64,000 bases of DNA from Amphirosellinia nigrospora (GCA_004123355.1 SCHM01000001.1:5572001-5636000), one strand, 5' to 3'. Positions 1 through 12,407 are shown, counted from the first letter of the stretch. Numbers and translations: made by a program. Notes: generated by a model from the letters alone, not told the origin.

Positions 1-73
1 CTCGAGCTTTGACTTGTCGGTTTTTCGCTAAGTGTATTTATTATTCAATACTATTAATTGCCGCCCAGGAAAC

Positions 74-2059
74 ATGGTCGCCGCCACCAGCGTCGACAAC
101 AAACCCTGGCTAGTGCAGAAGTACGCGGGGCACTAGCTTGGGAAAACTGACGGATACCATTTGTGCAGCATTATCCCGAGCTATACCGAAGAACACAAAC
201 TAGTCGTCGTCTGTTCTGCCTTGTCGGGGACATTCAAGGCCAAGGGGACGACGAGTCTACTCTTGGAATGCATCGCGCTATCCGAGTTGGGAGTCGACGC
301 GCAAGAGCGAATGATAAGTCTGGTCCATCTCATCAGACAACCACGTGGCCGCACTGGACTCCATTTTTGAGACACAGAAGAATCAGCGTTTGAAGCCTAC
401 GATATTACGAAAACGGAGATTGTGAGAGAATGTGAGAGTTGAAGAAATTCTTGATAGCAGCTCAGGTGAGCCAACGGTAAAACAGGGGAAAGTAGTTGAG
501 TATCGTATTAAAGCCGCAGCAGATAGTGGGAGAACTTTCCCCACGTTCCAAAGATCGTGTAATTTCCCTAGGGGAGAAATTAGCATGCATCATCATCGCC
601 GCATGTTTAGAAAGCAAGGTGAGTCCTTGCTGAAGGCTTCGCGGTGTTCGATCATGTTTTAATTAAACTGGCATTTAGGGCACCTCCGCAAGCCAATCAT
701 CCTGGATGATGTAGTGGCCACGGTCTTTGGTCCATCGGCCGACGACCAGGTCGCGCCTGAACAGACTGGGCTCCAAATCTACCATGTTATTGCTGAGGAA
801 ATAGCGATTCGGATCAAAGATTGCGAGCCAGCTGTTCCAATTGTTACAGGCAAGCTTTGCCATTGTACACTTCAACACTCTGATTTGTTAACAATGAACA
901 GGGTTCTTTGGTATCATGCCGAACTCGCTCATTCAAACCGTCGGCCGAGGTTACTCAGATCTCTGTGCAGCGATGTGTGCTGTGGCAGTAGGGGCAGCGG
1001 AACTCCAAATCTGGAAGGAAGTCGACGGTATCTTCACTGCTGACCACGAAAGATCCCCTCTGCCCAACTCCTACCTTCAGTCACAGCTGACGAAGCGACG
1101 GAACTGACATACTACGGGAGCGAAGTATGCATTCAGTACTAAATATACGTTGTGTCCCATGACTTGCTGACCGGAAAGCAGGTCATACATCCTTTGACGA
1201 TGGACCAAATTCGAGAAGCGAACATTTCTCTGCGCTTAAAGAACGTCTTCAAACCGCATGCACAAGGAACCTTGATTGATCTGAGATCCGCTTCTTCTAC
1301 CCCGGAGATTGGCCAAGCCAGGAAGGTGATCTCGCCACCAGGTGTGCTCCTCAAGAATGATTTCTCGGTAGGCCGGTTTGAGCGCAGAAAACCAACCGCC
1401 GTGACAGTCAAAGATGACATACTCGTGATCAATGTGATCTGCAACAGAAACACGAAGTCAGGGGCCTTTTAATCCAAGTATTCGAGCGGTTAGAGAGGAA
1501 CAACATTGCGGTCGACTTGATAGCGACAAGCGAGAGGAATGTCAGCCTTGCGGTGCATTCGCCGGGCAATTTAAGCGCCGTGTTAAGACTCAAAGAGGAG
1601 CTCGAGAGTTTTGGCCAGGTCGCCATCGTGAAGGACATGTCAATTGTAACGATAGTCGGTCATAAGATGAGAAGCCAGATCGGCGTGGCCAGTACGGGTT
1701 CGTCTCCATGTACTGCAGTGATTGGACTTACTAACAGCTCTACAGATGAAACACTTTCGGCATTGGCAGCTGCAAATGTAAACATTCACCTCATTAGTCA
1801 AGGAGCAAGCGAGATTAGTATATCGTGAGTAGCTGGGAGATCCCCGACACGAGGCAGGGAAACATAGTTCCTAACCATCCGCCCTAGGCTTGTCGTTTAT
1901 GCCCATGACGCAACGGCAGCGCTGAACGCGATACACCGAGATGTTCTGAAAATACCGACGCTGGAAGAGAGCCGGTTTCGTCGGCGTAAGTCACCGATTC
2001 TTCGTTGAGTCCACAACGGCATAACTGACAACTGGTCTATAGGAGCCTGGCTTTATTAG
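74..2059 (+). CDS. Aspartate kinase (divergent paralogue), frame-disrupted
   Basis: Aspartokinase phosphorylates aspartate at the first step of the Thr/Met/Ile branch in the cytosol. In order: N-terminal nucleotide-binding strand (WLVQKY, then GTSLGK in a shifted frame), KLVVVCSALSG, SPRSKD followed by SLGEKLAC, VPIVTG then FFG, VGRGYSDLCAAM, WKEVDGIFTAD, ELTYYGSE, and two C-terminal ACT segments (AVDLIATSE; ISQGASEISIS). Inferred introns: 466-522, 619-678, 850-901 (GC-AG), 1125-1181, 1825-1887, 1986-2042. The ATG at 74 fits the family start. Frame slips lie near 125, 165, 310, 390, 445, 695 and 1462, most a missing base, so either sequence error or decay is possible; the dense cluster before 700 is worse than elsewhere in the window. 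The sequence is more diverged than a housekeeping HOM3 would be, which is an inference from motif wording. Family call is firm; functionality is open. Confidence 0.8.
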
Positions 2060-2537
2060 GCCTGGAATATCTCAAAAGTGAAAGAAAAAAACCCTAATTC
2101 CCACACAGATGTATTTATAAAGGCAGAAAACTTGGATAGGAACCTAATAGTTAAGATATAGACGGCACTGAAAGGGAGTAATTATGCATATAAGAATTTA
2201 CGATGCTAAGAGCTTCCAGGTTACCTAGTCCAGCTCGGAGGTTATGTACGTACCTAATGTAATGTGGGGATGTGGGGTTGGTGCCTCGGCTCATTAAGCT
2301 ATGTACCTCGACGACCCACTCAAATTCCCACACCCGTCAGGTAGGTACTATACAAGTAAGGAAGGCGATGATTAGTGATCTATGAACATTAAAAGGCGTT
2401 CGTATACCGTATAAGACAACTCAACCAGTACCAAGAGGTTGTACCTATTTGTCGCTTGAAATGTGATCTCCACGATTTCTGTCTGTTTCCTATTCCAAAA
2501 AAAACAAGAGAGTGCATAAGCGGCCGCAAGTGCCAGA
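2060..2537 (+). other. Intergenic, aspartate kinase to SDR
   Basis: A 478-base spacer between two genes on the same strand. It holds short GGTA/CCTA-rich stretches and no recognisable gene or RNA. It would serve as terminator of the kinase and promoter of the dehydrogenase. Confidence 0.6.
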
Positions 2538-3721
2538 ATGAAGACCAAAAGAGTCGCGCTAGTTATCGGCGCATCCAGGGGCATCGGTAGGCAAGTTGCC
2601 ATCGACCTAGCACTGGCCAAGGATGGTTATTGCGGTAGAAGCGTCCACGCCGTCAACGTCCAGGCCCTTGACTGACGGAATTATAGTTGTTGTTGCAGCT
2701 AAATCAACCAGCGACGCCCAGAGCGTTTCACCCTTCCCGCCAGATCCCAACTCACCACAATCGACTATCAGCACCGTTGAGCGGGAGATCCGAGAAGCTG
2801 GCGCTGAGGCTACTGCAATAGCTCTCGATGTCCGAGACTATGATAGCGTTAAGAGATGCGTGGATAAGACCGTTGAGGTATTGCAATGCCCTTCGTCTTG
2901 GGTCAATAGGCTGACTGAGATTCTGAACGAGTAGATATACGGCCGTCTTGATGTGTTGGTCTATAACTCAGGGGCGATATGGTGGGCGGCTGTTGAGGAC
3001 ACGCCCAGTAAGGAATTCCCAAAATTATTTGCCTGACAAGTAGTGCTTTAGATGGCGATGACTGACCGCCAATGCTCTACTGTAGTGAAGCGCTTCCAAT
3101 TGATGCAGAGCGTCAATCCCGAGGGGCTCTACGGATCTATACAGGCGTCTCTACCGCATCTGAAGAAACACGGTAGTGGCAGAATCATAGTTGTTAGCCT
3201 CCGATATATAGCCGTTTCTTTAGGGGGAAGACTGGCTATGCTATGGGCAAGGTTGGCATGAGCGTACTAACCAAGGGTCTCGCGATGGATTTTGAACGAC
3301 AAGGCCTCAATAATATGGCCATTACAAGTATTTGGCCCGCTGTTGTGAGCACCCCTATCTATGCTGTGGAACCCTTCATCGGCTGTCTACTAATAACCTG
3401 TAGGCGATTGAAACTGGCGCCACGCGTAAGATGACGCAAAACAACCCAAAGGATGCAGAGGACCTACGGAAGGCAACGATCTTTTCGGACGCGATACTTG
3501 CAATGCTAAAGGCTCCCGCTTCTGCAGTCAACGGGCGACTGGAGCTTGATGAAGATTATCTTCGGAGCGATGTTGGTATCACCAACTTTTCCAAGTATTC
3601 TGTCATCTCTGGGGCGTCACCTAGAAGGATCATGCCAGCTCGGCTTCCCGATCTCACCGTGGCAGAACAAGACGACGAGGGTAAGAGGATGAATAGTGCG
3701 AAGAGCGGATCAAAACTATAA
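2538..3721 (+). CDS. Short-chain dehydrogenase/reductase, HSDL2-like
   Basis: NAD(P)-dependent Rossmann oxidoreductase of the HSDL2-like SDR group. The start gives a textbook cofactor site (VALVIGASRGIGRQ) about 5 residues in, followed by VVVAAKSTSD, LDVRDYDSV, GRLDVLVYNSGA, then the catalytic region GRIIVVS and, in the next frame, PPIYSRF...GYAMGKVGMS (YxxxK). Introns read as 2635-2686, 2878-2934, 3008-3085 and 3345-3403, each GT-AG and each restoring a family-like join such as DTP-MKRFQLMQ. Exon lengths sum to 938 nt, one short of a multiple of three, matching a single slip near 3195 (AGCCTCC where one more C restores frame). The expected product is about 312 aa. Substrate unknown. It sits 0.5 kb downstream of the aspartate kinase in the same orientation, so co-regulation is possible but unproven. 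Confidence 0.82.
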
Positions 3722-6467
3722 GTTCCACAGCTTATAAAATCCTTGCGATCATTAGTCGAAATTCGCTCAGTTACAAGTACTCTCTGCAATTATACCTCAC
3801 TTTATGTATAACATAACTATTTTCATTAAATCAAACTTCTATATAGCATAACCATTGAAGCTTGCTTAGACTTTTAGATCTATCCTAATGAAGTCATTTT
3901 AGCGCTATTTTACCAAATTTATATTCACAAAGCTAACAAGTGTTTCATGTAACTTGTTTATGAGTGCCAGTATCGTTATGTGATAAGATAGTGTGAGTGT
4001 CATTCATGAGAATTTGTACACTAGCTGTAACATGCACAGGGGAAATATGTAGCTTTATCACACAAAGTTTAATAGAGGTATTAGGCCTTGGTTTCGCATA
4101 AATAGGCAACGGGCCATGTTAATTTACTCGTGATAATGAGCTGTAGGGTCATGTAATAAGTTTTTACAGACCAGAATGGCAACATTGCGAACCTCGAAAC
4201 GCGGCTGTTGCCAAGCAGTGACAAAGCTGCCCTTAGAATTCGAAGCGCGGCTTTGCCGTGAGGGTTAAATTGCTTTGCACCTAAGCAGCTACTGCTACAT
4301 CCTAACAGCATACAAATAAATATCCAAATTTCCGCAATTTGAGGCTGTTGAACCCCCTCGGTCTTTGGCGAATGACTGAGACTCGCGAGACTCGTACGAC
4401 TTCGTCAGCTTTGTAATATGGTAGCAATAGCCAAGATCCGTGTGACATAGTTCGTGTTGGAATGTTATTAAAAAGCGCCGCAAATTGGGCACAATCTCAA
4501 GGATGTCGTTCATCGTCTATTAAGGGTATGGAAGAGGTCTCTCGTTGAAAGAATAAGGGAGGTTTGACTCAATTCAATCTAAAGGCTTGAGAGTGCCTAG
4601 TTTTAATGTCGAGAAGCCTTGATGTAGCTATGATATATACACCTTATCACTCTTCTTACTAACTCTAGCTACTCACTAATTTGAGCTAACAACTTCATGC
4701 TTTGCAAAAGAAGTCCTAGGTTTAGTTGATCCACGTGACTGGAAACCTAACTAATAAGGTAAGCCAGCATCTTTGTATCCATTAGCTGGACTCATTTAAT
4801 CAAATGGGAGAGAGCTTTTGATCGGGTACAGCATAGTCAAGTCCTTAAAATGTCGGCGTAGTGGCAGTGCAAGTGGAGGCTGAGTAAAAGGGGTGTGGGC
4901 GAAGTGGTTAGCCCTCTATTGTACTCTACATTCATAACTCCACCGCTTATTAACTCTCGGCCTATAAGTGCCGCCCGTATGATTCAATATATAACGTGAA
5001 GGCTGATCCCCAGGAAATGGGATCGTGAGAAGCACGTGTCCTTGATTCTCCTTCCCTGTGGCCCGATGGATTCCTGCATAACCAATATTAGACGCATCTT
5101 CTAGTGGTAAAATGCAGTATCTATGGATTTGGTTCAATAATCCACGAAGAATCATTCGACACGACTGTAAAGACGAGACACTAAGGTATAGTAAGTAAGC
5201 CCAGCTAGAGACAGGAGTACAAAGCTGGTGCTAAGAGACATTTTAGGATATATTTCTGAGGGCTGCATTGGGATAATGCTGTCTCTCAACATAGAATAAA
5301 CTCTAGCTATAAAAGGCGAATAATATCGAAACTAGTAGGTGATAGCAACAATGAAGCATATGTATAGAGCTAGAGTTAGTCTACGAAGGTAGTTCCGAAT
5401 ACCTTCGTGTAACGAGAAACATCTATGAGTTGCCTCCCTCAAGTACGGGGTTTACAACGCATTACATATTAGTGTCTCTCTAGTACCTAATCACCGGGAA
5501 GAACGTATCAAGGCGGCTGTGATGTTACTCACACCTCGGCGTTGTGCTAGCCCGCTTAAGGATATTAGACAATGTATCTTCTCACTCTGATACGCTATAG
5601 GAAGTAGCCCGACGCCCTGAATAGAGCCATTGCGTATGGAAGTTTCGGCTATATTCGGACTTACTGCTTGATAGTTGAATGGTTGCATGCGCTAATTCGA
5701 GATTGATTGTGCATGCCGACACTAAGGTTAGCTTGTATGAGGCGACGAGCAGGTGGCCATATATTCCGTTCACCCGCATTGTTGCCGAATCGTTTACAAA
5801 GTCGTTCGTTGGGCACCAACGTCAATGTACCCCCAAAGGGAACATCAGGTTGTGTGGGGAAGCGAGCTTGAGGCGCAAGCTGATAGGGGGCTACCCCATA
5901 TATGAGTGCGAGTGGACTTCAACATTACACGATTAAGTGGCTCGATAAGAGGAGGTGGATGCATCTTGCCACGGAAATAGACCAAGGAAACGGTCGCCCG
6001 GCTGGTCTATCATCATGTTTGTACATGGGAAATTCCAAAATCGCCATGTTGATACGTTTCATATCGACTCGGCTCTGTAAGGACTTCGTGATGTAGTTGC
6101 CGAAAGCCCTCGGGACAGCATGAACTTTCTGATCTATCGTACACATGCTTCCAGAGCACATATTATTGAAATAACATTCAACCGACCCTAGGAAATAAAG
6201 CATTAATGCCTCCGAAGCCATAACCCGAACGTAAATCATTGACACCAATAAATGACCAACCCTAAATGGTGAGGACTCATAATGAACCGTAGACATCGTA
6301 TCCCGTTTGACTCTACACATGCTCCAGCATAGGTAGGCTCGTACATCTCTCTCATGTTGCTCGTCTCACTCATCGAGTTTTTGGGGTTTGCCTCTGGCAC
6401 TAAAACACGATGCACACTGGGTTGGCGAAATGCGAATTGCATTCAGCATCAAGCTTGTGCAGCAGGA
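3722..6467. other. Gene-poor intergenic region
   Basis: About 2.7 kb with only short open frames without family motifs, the longest being a 131-codon minus frame at 5925-6320. No tRNA, transposase, long terminal repeat or inverted repeat was recognised by eye. It may contain decayed sequence; a composition scan was not possible. Confidence 0.5.
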
Positions 6468-6938
6468 TCAGCTGCTGGTGCTTCCCCTCTGCTCCCCCAT
6501 CGCCGCCTCCCCTACTGCGTCCGACGCCTGTGAGATCTTTGAGGTGCCTGATGCTCGCCGTCGTGGCGATGCGACGGCTTTTGCGCGCCTGCTGCCGGAA
6601 GCGGATCGATCTTCGGTAGGCATAGAGGAAGCCGCCAGCGAAGATGACGAAGGCGGTGACCAAAACGCCCGCGACGACGCTCGTTAAGGTGTTGGGGTTG
6701 GCACGCTTACTTAGCGAGCCACTGCTGGCCGGCAAAGGGATATGGCCGAAGGGGAAGGAGGAGTGTCGGTGGACGGAACGACGGATATGGCCTTACGGAT
6801 CCATGTGAGGAGATTATGGTGCTGTGTATCTTGTATTGGTTCGTCGGGGGTATATGTTGTGATATGTGAGACGGCCCCGGTCAGTTCACTCCGAGTGTCT
6901 GGGAAGACGCCACGGCCGTTGATGCCGGATATATACAT
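6468..6938 (-). CDS. Small single-pass membrane protein, frame-disrupted
   Basis: Reading from the ATG at 6938, the frame gives a Ser/Thr/Pro-containing N-terminal part of about 68 residues. It then switches frame near 6735 into a segment with SLSKRANPNTLTS, a clear hydrophobic helix (VVAGVLVTAFVIFAGGFLYAY) and a basic RRSIRFRQQ stop-transfer stretch. After a second probable slip near 6600 the tail becomes Ser/Thr/Ala-rich and stops at 6468-6470. This layout (extracellular Ser/Thr part, one TM, basic cytosolic flank) is common among small fungal cell-surface proteins. No family is recognised. The exact start and end are uncertain because the frames must be joined across two slips. Confidence 0.45.
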
Positions 6939-9375
6939 TCAAGCCAGATTCTTACTATACGCCGTACAGATTTGGAGTTGCTCAATGGCGATTGGCCAGT
7001 GGACGAAGCGATACGCAGTAAACAGTATTGCGCATATACGCACAGCAGGAAGCTGAGGGTTGGGGATCGGAATTTGAGAAAAAGACAACAAAATGCATGG
7101 GGTCGGTAGAGCGACCTGGCCTACTTTAAACGGTGCATACCGCGCTCACGATCCTCCCCCCTCCACTTGTCCTCGCACATACATGCCGTGGCCATGGATT
7201 AGTGGGAGTGAAGCGATTCCGGTCGGAAACCCGGCGCTCTAGTCCGTGGGTTGGAACGTTTTGGGCCGCAGAATCAAGTAAGCAAATCGTGGGGACGCAC
7301 GCGAGGTGATGTAGGTTATCATTCGTCCCGTTTGCACCCCCTCTCCGCCCAGAATGGCCAACGAGCAAGTAGCCGAAATGCAATGCAAGTTGGGGGGATG
7401 CCTTAAAGATAGGGCGCATGCATATTATGGAATCCCCTCATTCGTCTCCCAGTCGTTCAAGACTGGCAAACTGTAAGTAGTGCGACTACTGCGCCTTATT
7501 CATTGGATCAGGCCTGAAATCGTGGCGTACGATGGGGAAAACGTGTGAGGAGCGCCCGCATAACGTTTCTCATGATTACTGGTGCGTTTACCAAATGGAT
7601 GCTATTCGCATTTAACTTCTGCAGCTAGTAGGTACGATATATGATTTTATATCAATGTACATGAACCCCTACCTTACCCTCCCTATGAAAAAAAAACATG
7701 GCTATATCACTGCTAACAATTACGTTAGCTTGCTTGTCAACACTAAGTCCTAGCCACAAAAAAAAAACCGCGTAATGTCTGGCAAGCATTCATCGTGACG
7801 CCTCAGCTTCCAACCTTCGTGCAAAGTGTTGGCATGTCACACGTCTAACCCTCACCAATCGGCTGAAGCCGGGTGCCGTGAATGAAAACGCTTTGGTCAT
7901 GCCCAGTGCCGCTCCACTGCGGACGTCGTTATCCAAGGACAATGCCATCATCTGCTAGGATCGGTGAACATAATATTCGGTAACCATCGCATCGTGTAAT
8001 GAAGCCGGAACTCATTTCTGGCCCTGTATACGTGCTTACGCGTCCGAATCTCGACATCAGATAATCCTGTGAGCTATCCATAGTCGTCTCGCCAGCGGGG
8101 TCTGAGTACCCGTCACGATCACTTGTGCCTGTATGTTAAATGAGCTCGCTCACTCAAGCTCGATGTGTCGCCACGACAAGGCAACCATTTCGAATAATAC
8201 ACCGGTGTAGTCCTGCGCCCTTAGCCATACATGACACGACGACGACGAAAGGGCTGGTTGACAAGGCATGTAGGCACTGCTTATCTTGGGCCAATAAGTT
8301 GACAGCAGAAGATAAAGATTCCTAGAAGGCTGTCCATGTTACGCTAAGAGCCATGATACAATCCAGTTTTGTGAGGTTATATGGACGGTTCGAGCTGTAT
8401 CTCCGCGCTGGTTTTTTTATTTTAGAAGCAGATGAGAAAATTACATCGTCAAGTTGTTACATATAAATACAACTTCTATTGCAATGCGGGCTTGTATAAT
8501 ATGATCTGCTAGGCTGTGTTAATGGCTATCATCACCACAGCATGAATTGTAAACCCCCTCTTTGCTACTTATGAGCTCAGCATAATAGCACAGTCGCATT
8601 CTCTCTAGCCATAGTAGTCTCCCACGTAGCCTTTTTCCGTGGCGGTTTTATTTACATATGCGTATTAAACTGCATCTATGTGTCATGTAGCGAAGATGAA
8701 TACGCCCTACATATAACGTTCTGGTCCGACACTTAGGTTCCGATAACCATGAACTTGCATAGGCATCTCATTGAAGAAATTCAACTTGAGGGCGGAATTC
8801 AATATCAAAGACTCTGTCAACTTGTTGAGGTATCATTACCGATGCCAACGGCGGCAGCGGTCAACGATTCTCGTCTTATAACGGTAGAGCTCCGTGATGA
8901 TTGTTGGTAAGTCAAGGATACCTCCGGGGTAGGATCGAGCTCTATCGCCTCATTCGTGGGCTCATACGGAAAACCCCACATTGCGGCCTCATTAAGGCTT
9001 CAAGAAGGACCAACGAATCAACGGACATAGTAAAACATAATCATGGTGCGATTTCTTTTTTCCCCCTCAAAACTATCACTTCTTTCTATTTCAACATCTG
9101 CCCTTTTGCAAGGTAGTGAGGCCTTCGCTCTACATGCGCCCCAACCTGTTCATCATTTGGTATGAATTTGATTCCGCCTTGCGCCTCTACCTCGCTCACC
9201 ATGCATTGAAAACAAAACCGTCCAAGATACCGATTTGATTAGCAAATCGGTCATATGCGCCTGGAATGTGTGCTGTAGATCCGCCATTCCGCTTGGTATT
9301 CCAATTGCAGAGTATATAAGCCTAGCATCTCAGGCCAGCATGTAGCCACGGTTCAGAAAGTTAGGAAGATCCCAA
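6939..9375. other. Gene-poor intergenic region
   Basis: About 2.4 kb between two minus-strand genes. Only short frames without recognisable motifs were seen on both strands, with a few A-runs near 7688 and 7757. No RNA gene or mobile element was recognised. Confidence 0.5.
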
Positions 9376-12300
9376 TTACCACCCAAGCATGTCGAAAGCG
9401 TTGCGTGCCTCGGTCAACGGCATAGGCTGAATCCCAAGTTGTCGAACCTGGGTTCCCTTTCGCAGGCGCTGCAAGCCAACAGCCACCTTCCAGCCCTCTT
9501 CCTCGCCGAGGACAAATACATAACGTTTGCCTTCCTGGTCTCTGATGGTCGCACGTAATATGTGCAAGCCACGACTTTTCCACTCGCCAGCTTGTGAGAT
9601 ACCACGAGAATTGAATGCACCGTGAGGTTCCATACGACAGTCGTCTTTGCATGCGTGCAGCAATTCGGTCAAGTACCCATCGGCATCGTCACCCATTAAC
9701 GTTTTCTGTTGGCCGCGGGCCGAAAATTTGAAGCGAGGAGGCGCCGACTTGTTCGGGACTTTGGGGTCAACGGTATTATGTGCAGGGCACCACACCTCCA
9801 TTTGCTTGAGGGTCCAAGCCTTCACATCCCATTCACGCTGAGGGACGCTTCGAACATCATCGTCGATAAAGAGACCTTCAGTCGTTATGCGCAAGATGAG
9901 TCCGTCCGTAACAGGGCCAATCCCAGATAAAAGCTGAGAAGCGGGCGTTTTGGAGAATTGGTTGAGAAATCCATAAACAGCTTTGATGACAATCTTGTCT
10001 GGGTCTTTCGTTGTGTACGGTCCTCGCATCGACGGTGGTGGCGTTGTTCTCGAGGTAGATTGAGATGGGGCGTACGATGATTCTGTAAAGATTGTTTCGC
10101 CAGATTTCCTCCGTGTATGTGATCTTGGCTGGTCATAGGGACGATACGAGTATGCGTCATCATCGGTATCACGAAACGACTGGGCTGTAGGTGGCGGAGG
10201 CCGTCGGGCGGTACTTGGGGCTGCACTTGAAGCTGCGCCTGAAGCTGCACTGGAAGCCGCACCACTAGGAGCCGCGCTGGGAGCCATGCTGGGAGCGACG
10301 CTGGGAGCGACGCTGGGAGCAACACTGGGAGCGACACTTGGAGCTTTGGTGGAGGGAGCCTGTGTAGGTGGTTTCCCGTTTGGCCAGGGATTCGTCCTCT
10401 CTCCTACGGATGAGAAAGCGTATGTACCTCTCCGGGTGGTCTCTGCTTCCTTTGCTTTCGTCTTAGCCTCTTCGGCCTCCCTGGCGAGTTCGGCTTCCCG
10501 CAGACGGATGGCTTCTTGCTCTTTAGCTTCTTGCTCCCGAGCTTCTCGTTCCCGAGCTTCTCGTTCCTGAGCTTCTCGCTCCCGAGCCTCTCGCTCCCGA
10601 GCCTCTCGCTCCTTAGCCTCTCGCTCCTTGGCTTCTCGCGCTTTGGCCTCTTGTTCTAGTTTTCCCCGAAGAGTCTTCTCGCGCTCGAGTCGCTCACGAA
10701 GTTCTCTCTCCCTCGCTTCTTGTAGCCGCTTCTCTCTTAGTTCCTTCTCTCTCCGCGATTTCTCCTCCTGCTCTCGTTCACGCTGTTCCCCTCTCGCTGC
10801 GCCTTTTCACGGGCGTCGTTTTCTTCTCGCTCTCTAGCTTCCCGTGCCGCTTTCTCTCGCAGTTCTCTGGCTTCTTGCATTTCTTTTTCCAATCTTTCCC
10901 TGAATTCCCGTTCACGCTCATCTCTTATGCGCGTTTCTCTTTCTACCCTCTCCCTTATTTCCTGTTCGCGTTCTTCTCTTTCACGGGTTTCCTTCTCTAG
11001 TTTCTCTCTGGCTTCCTTTTCACGCCTAGCGCTCTCCCTTGCCTGCTTCTCACGGAGTTCTTTAATACGCCTAGCTATTTCTTCTTTCTTGCGCTGCTCA
11101 GCCTCTTTCACTTTGCGTTCTGTCTCTTTTCGTCGAGTTTCCTCCCTTGCTTTCTCCCAAGACCCCTTTGTGTTTTCAGCTTGAGGGTGCTCTAGAGGAC
11201 GCTCTTGGGGCGACTCCTGAGGGCGGTCTTTTGGCAGCTCTTTTGGCAGCTCCTTGGGCAGTTCCTTGGGTAGCTCCTTGGGAAGCTCCTTGGGCAGTTC
11301 CTTGGGTAGCTCCTTAGGTCGTTCTTTGCGCCGTTCTTTGCGCTGTTCTCGGGGCTGTTCCGTGGGCTGTTCCTTGGGCTGTTCCTTGGGCTGTTCCTTG
11401 GGCTGTTCCTGGGGTCGTTCTCGGGGTCGTTCCCGAGGTCGTTCCTTAAGCAGCTCCTTAGGCAGTTCCTTGGGCAGTTCCTTGGGCAGTTCCTTGGGCA
11501 GTTCCTTGGGCAGTTCCTTGGGGAGCTCCTTAGGCGGTTCTTTGCGCCGTTCTTTAGGCTGTTCCTTGGGCAGTTCCTTGGGTGGTTCCCGGGGTGGTTC
11601 CTTGGGCAGCTCTTTTGGCAGCTCTTTGGGCAGCTCCTTGGGCAGCTCCTTGGGCGGTTCTTTGCGCCGTTCTTTAGGCTGTTCCTTAGGTGGTTCCCGG
11701 GGTGTTTCCTTGGGTCGTTCTCGAGGCCGTTCCCGGGGACGTTCTCGAGATCGTTCTCGGGGTTGTTCTCGGGGTTGTTCTCGGGATGGCTCTTGAGGGC
11801 GCTCCTGATGGTGATCCTGGCGACGCTCTTGGGGTCGCTCTTCAGGACGCTCCTGCCAGGATGATTTTGGCTTGTCGGCCCCTGTAGTATTTCGCGTAGG
11901 CCGTGGGGGTGGGGGGAGCCGTGCGGCGGCGGTGGTGGTGGTGGACCATCAGGATCAGGGACCCCTGAATATGGTGGTGACCCAGTGCCTGAATAAGAAC
12001 CACCTGAGTGTCCATTATCCCTGGTTTGTAACTCCAAGAATGTTAGAATCGCCCCCATTTCCTGATGATGACCTTCCTTCATTCTGTATTCTGCCCACGG
12101 CCCAAGCTGCGACGCCAACAGAAATCACCAGTGGTAGCACGGCCATGTTTCCCATTCCCTCGAGGCTCCTGTACCAGACCCTAAAGGCAGGAGCCAAGCT
12201 CTGGAAGAGAAATACCAGTACTAGAGCCGATGCAAACCCCGCCGCGAAGCTGTTCACGTTCGGTTTCAACGACGGCAGGTAAAGAAAGCCGGCGCCAGAA

Positions 12301-12407
12301 GAATGCGGTGGTACTATGAAGATGTCATATTTTCCAGGCGGTAGGTTTGGACTTGATCGTCGAGGGTTGGTGCCGTGCGGCGGAGGTGGAGGCGGGCGGT
12401 CCCCCAT
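9376..12407 (-). CDS. Conserved fungal two-TM protein with PKE repeats and coiled coil
   Basis: Read from the ATG at 12407: a Pro-rich start (MGDRPPPPPPHG), then KYDIFIVPPHSSGAGFLYLP, and two hydrophobic helices at about residues 51-72 and 86-103. A long Pro-Lys/Arg-Glu-X tetrapeptide repeat follows (about 11870-11190). Next comes GSWEKAREETRRK, a charged E/R/K coiled coil (about 11130-10450), an Ala-Pro-Ser repeat (about 10340-10220), and a globular C-terminal domain with SMRGPYTTKDPDKIVIKAVY, GLFIDDDVR, EWDVKAWTLK and HILRATIRDQEGKRYVFV, ending DMLGW. I know this architecture as an uncharacterised Pezizomycotina protein; function unknown. Three frame slips (near 12020, 11915 in a C6 run, 10797 at GGGG) must be crossed. 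Intronless. Membrane location of the N-terminus is inferred. Confidence 0.75.
11200..11870 (-). repeat. 12-bp tandem repeat encoding Pro-Lys-Glu-X
   Basis: Plus-strand units such as TTCCTTGGGCAG recur many times, with five near-perfect copies around 11466-11520. On the minus strand they encode PKEL, PKEQ and PREP-type tetrapeptides in the coiled-coil gene. Because the unit is a multiple of three, several frames on both strands stay open. Confidence 0.9.

Noticed and set aside
2538-3721. SDR as a pseudogene with several stops
   Set aside because: All but one of the apparent stops lie in four GT-AG introns; a single missing C explains the rest.
5925-6320. 131-codon minus-strand open frame
   Set aside because: No family motif, no plausible promoter or intron context, and composition like the surrounding non-coding DNA.
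11200-11870. CRISPR-like regular repeats
   Set aside because: Units are contiguous 12-bp coding repeats without spacers, in a eukaryotic gene.
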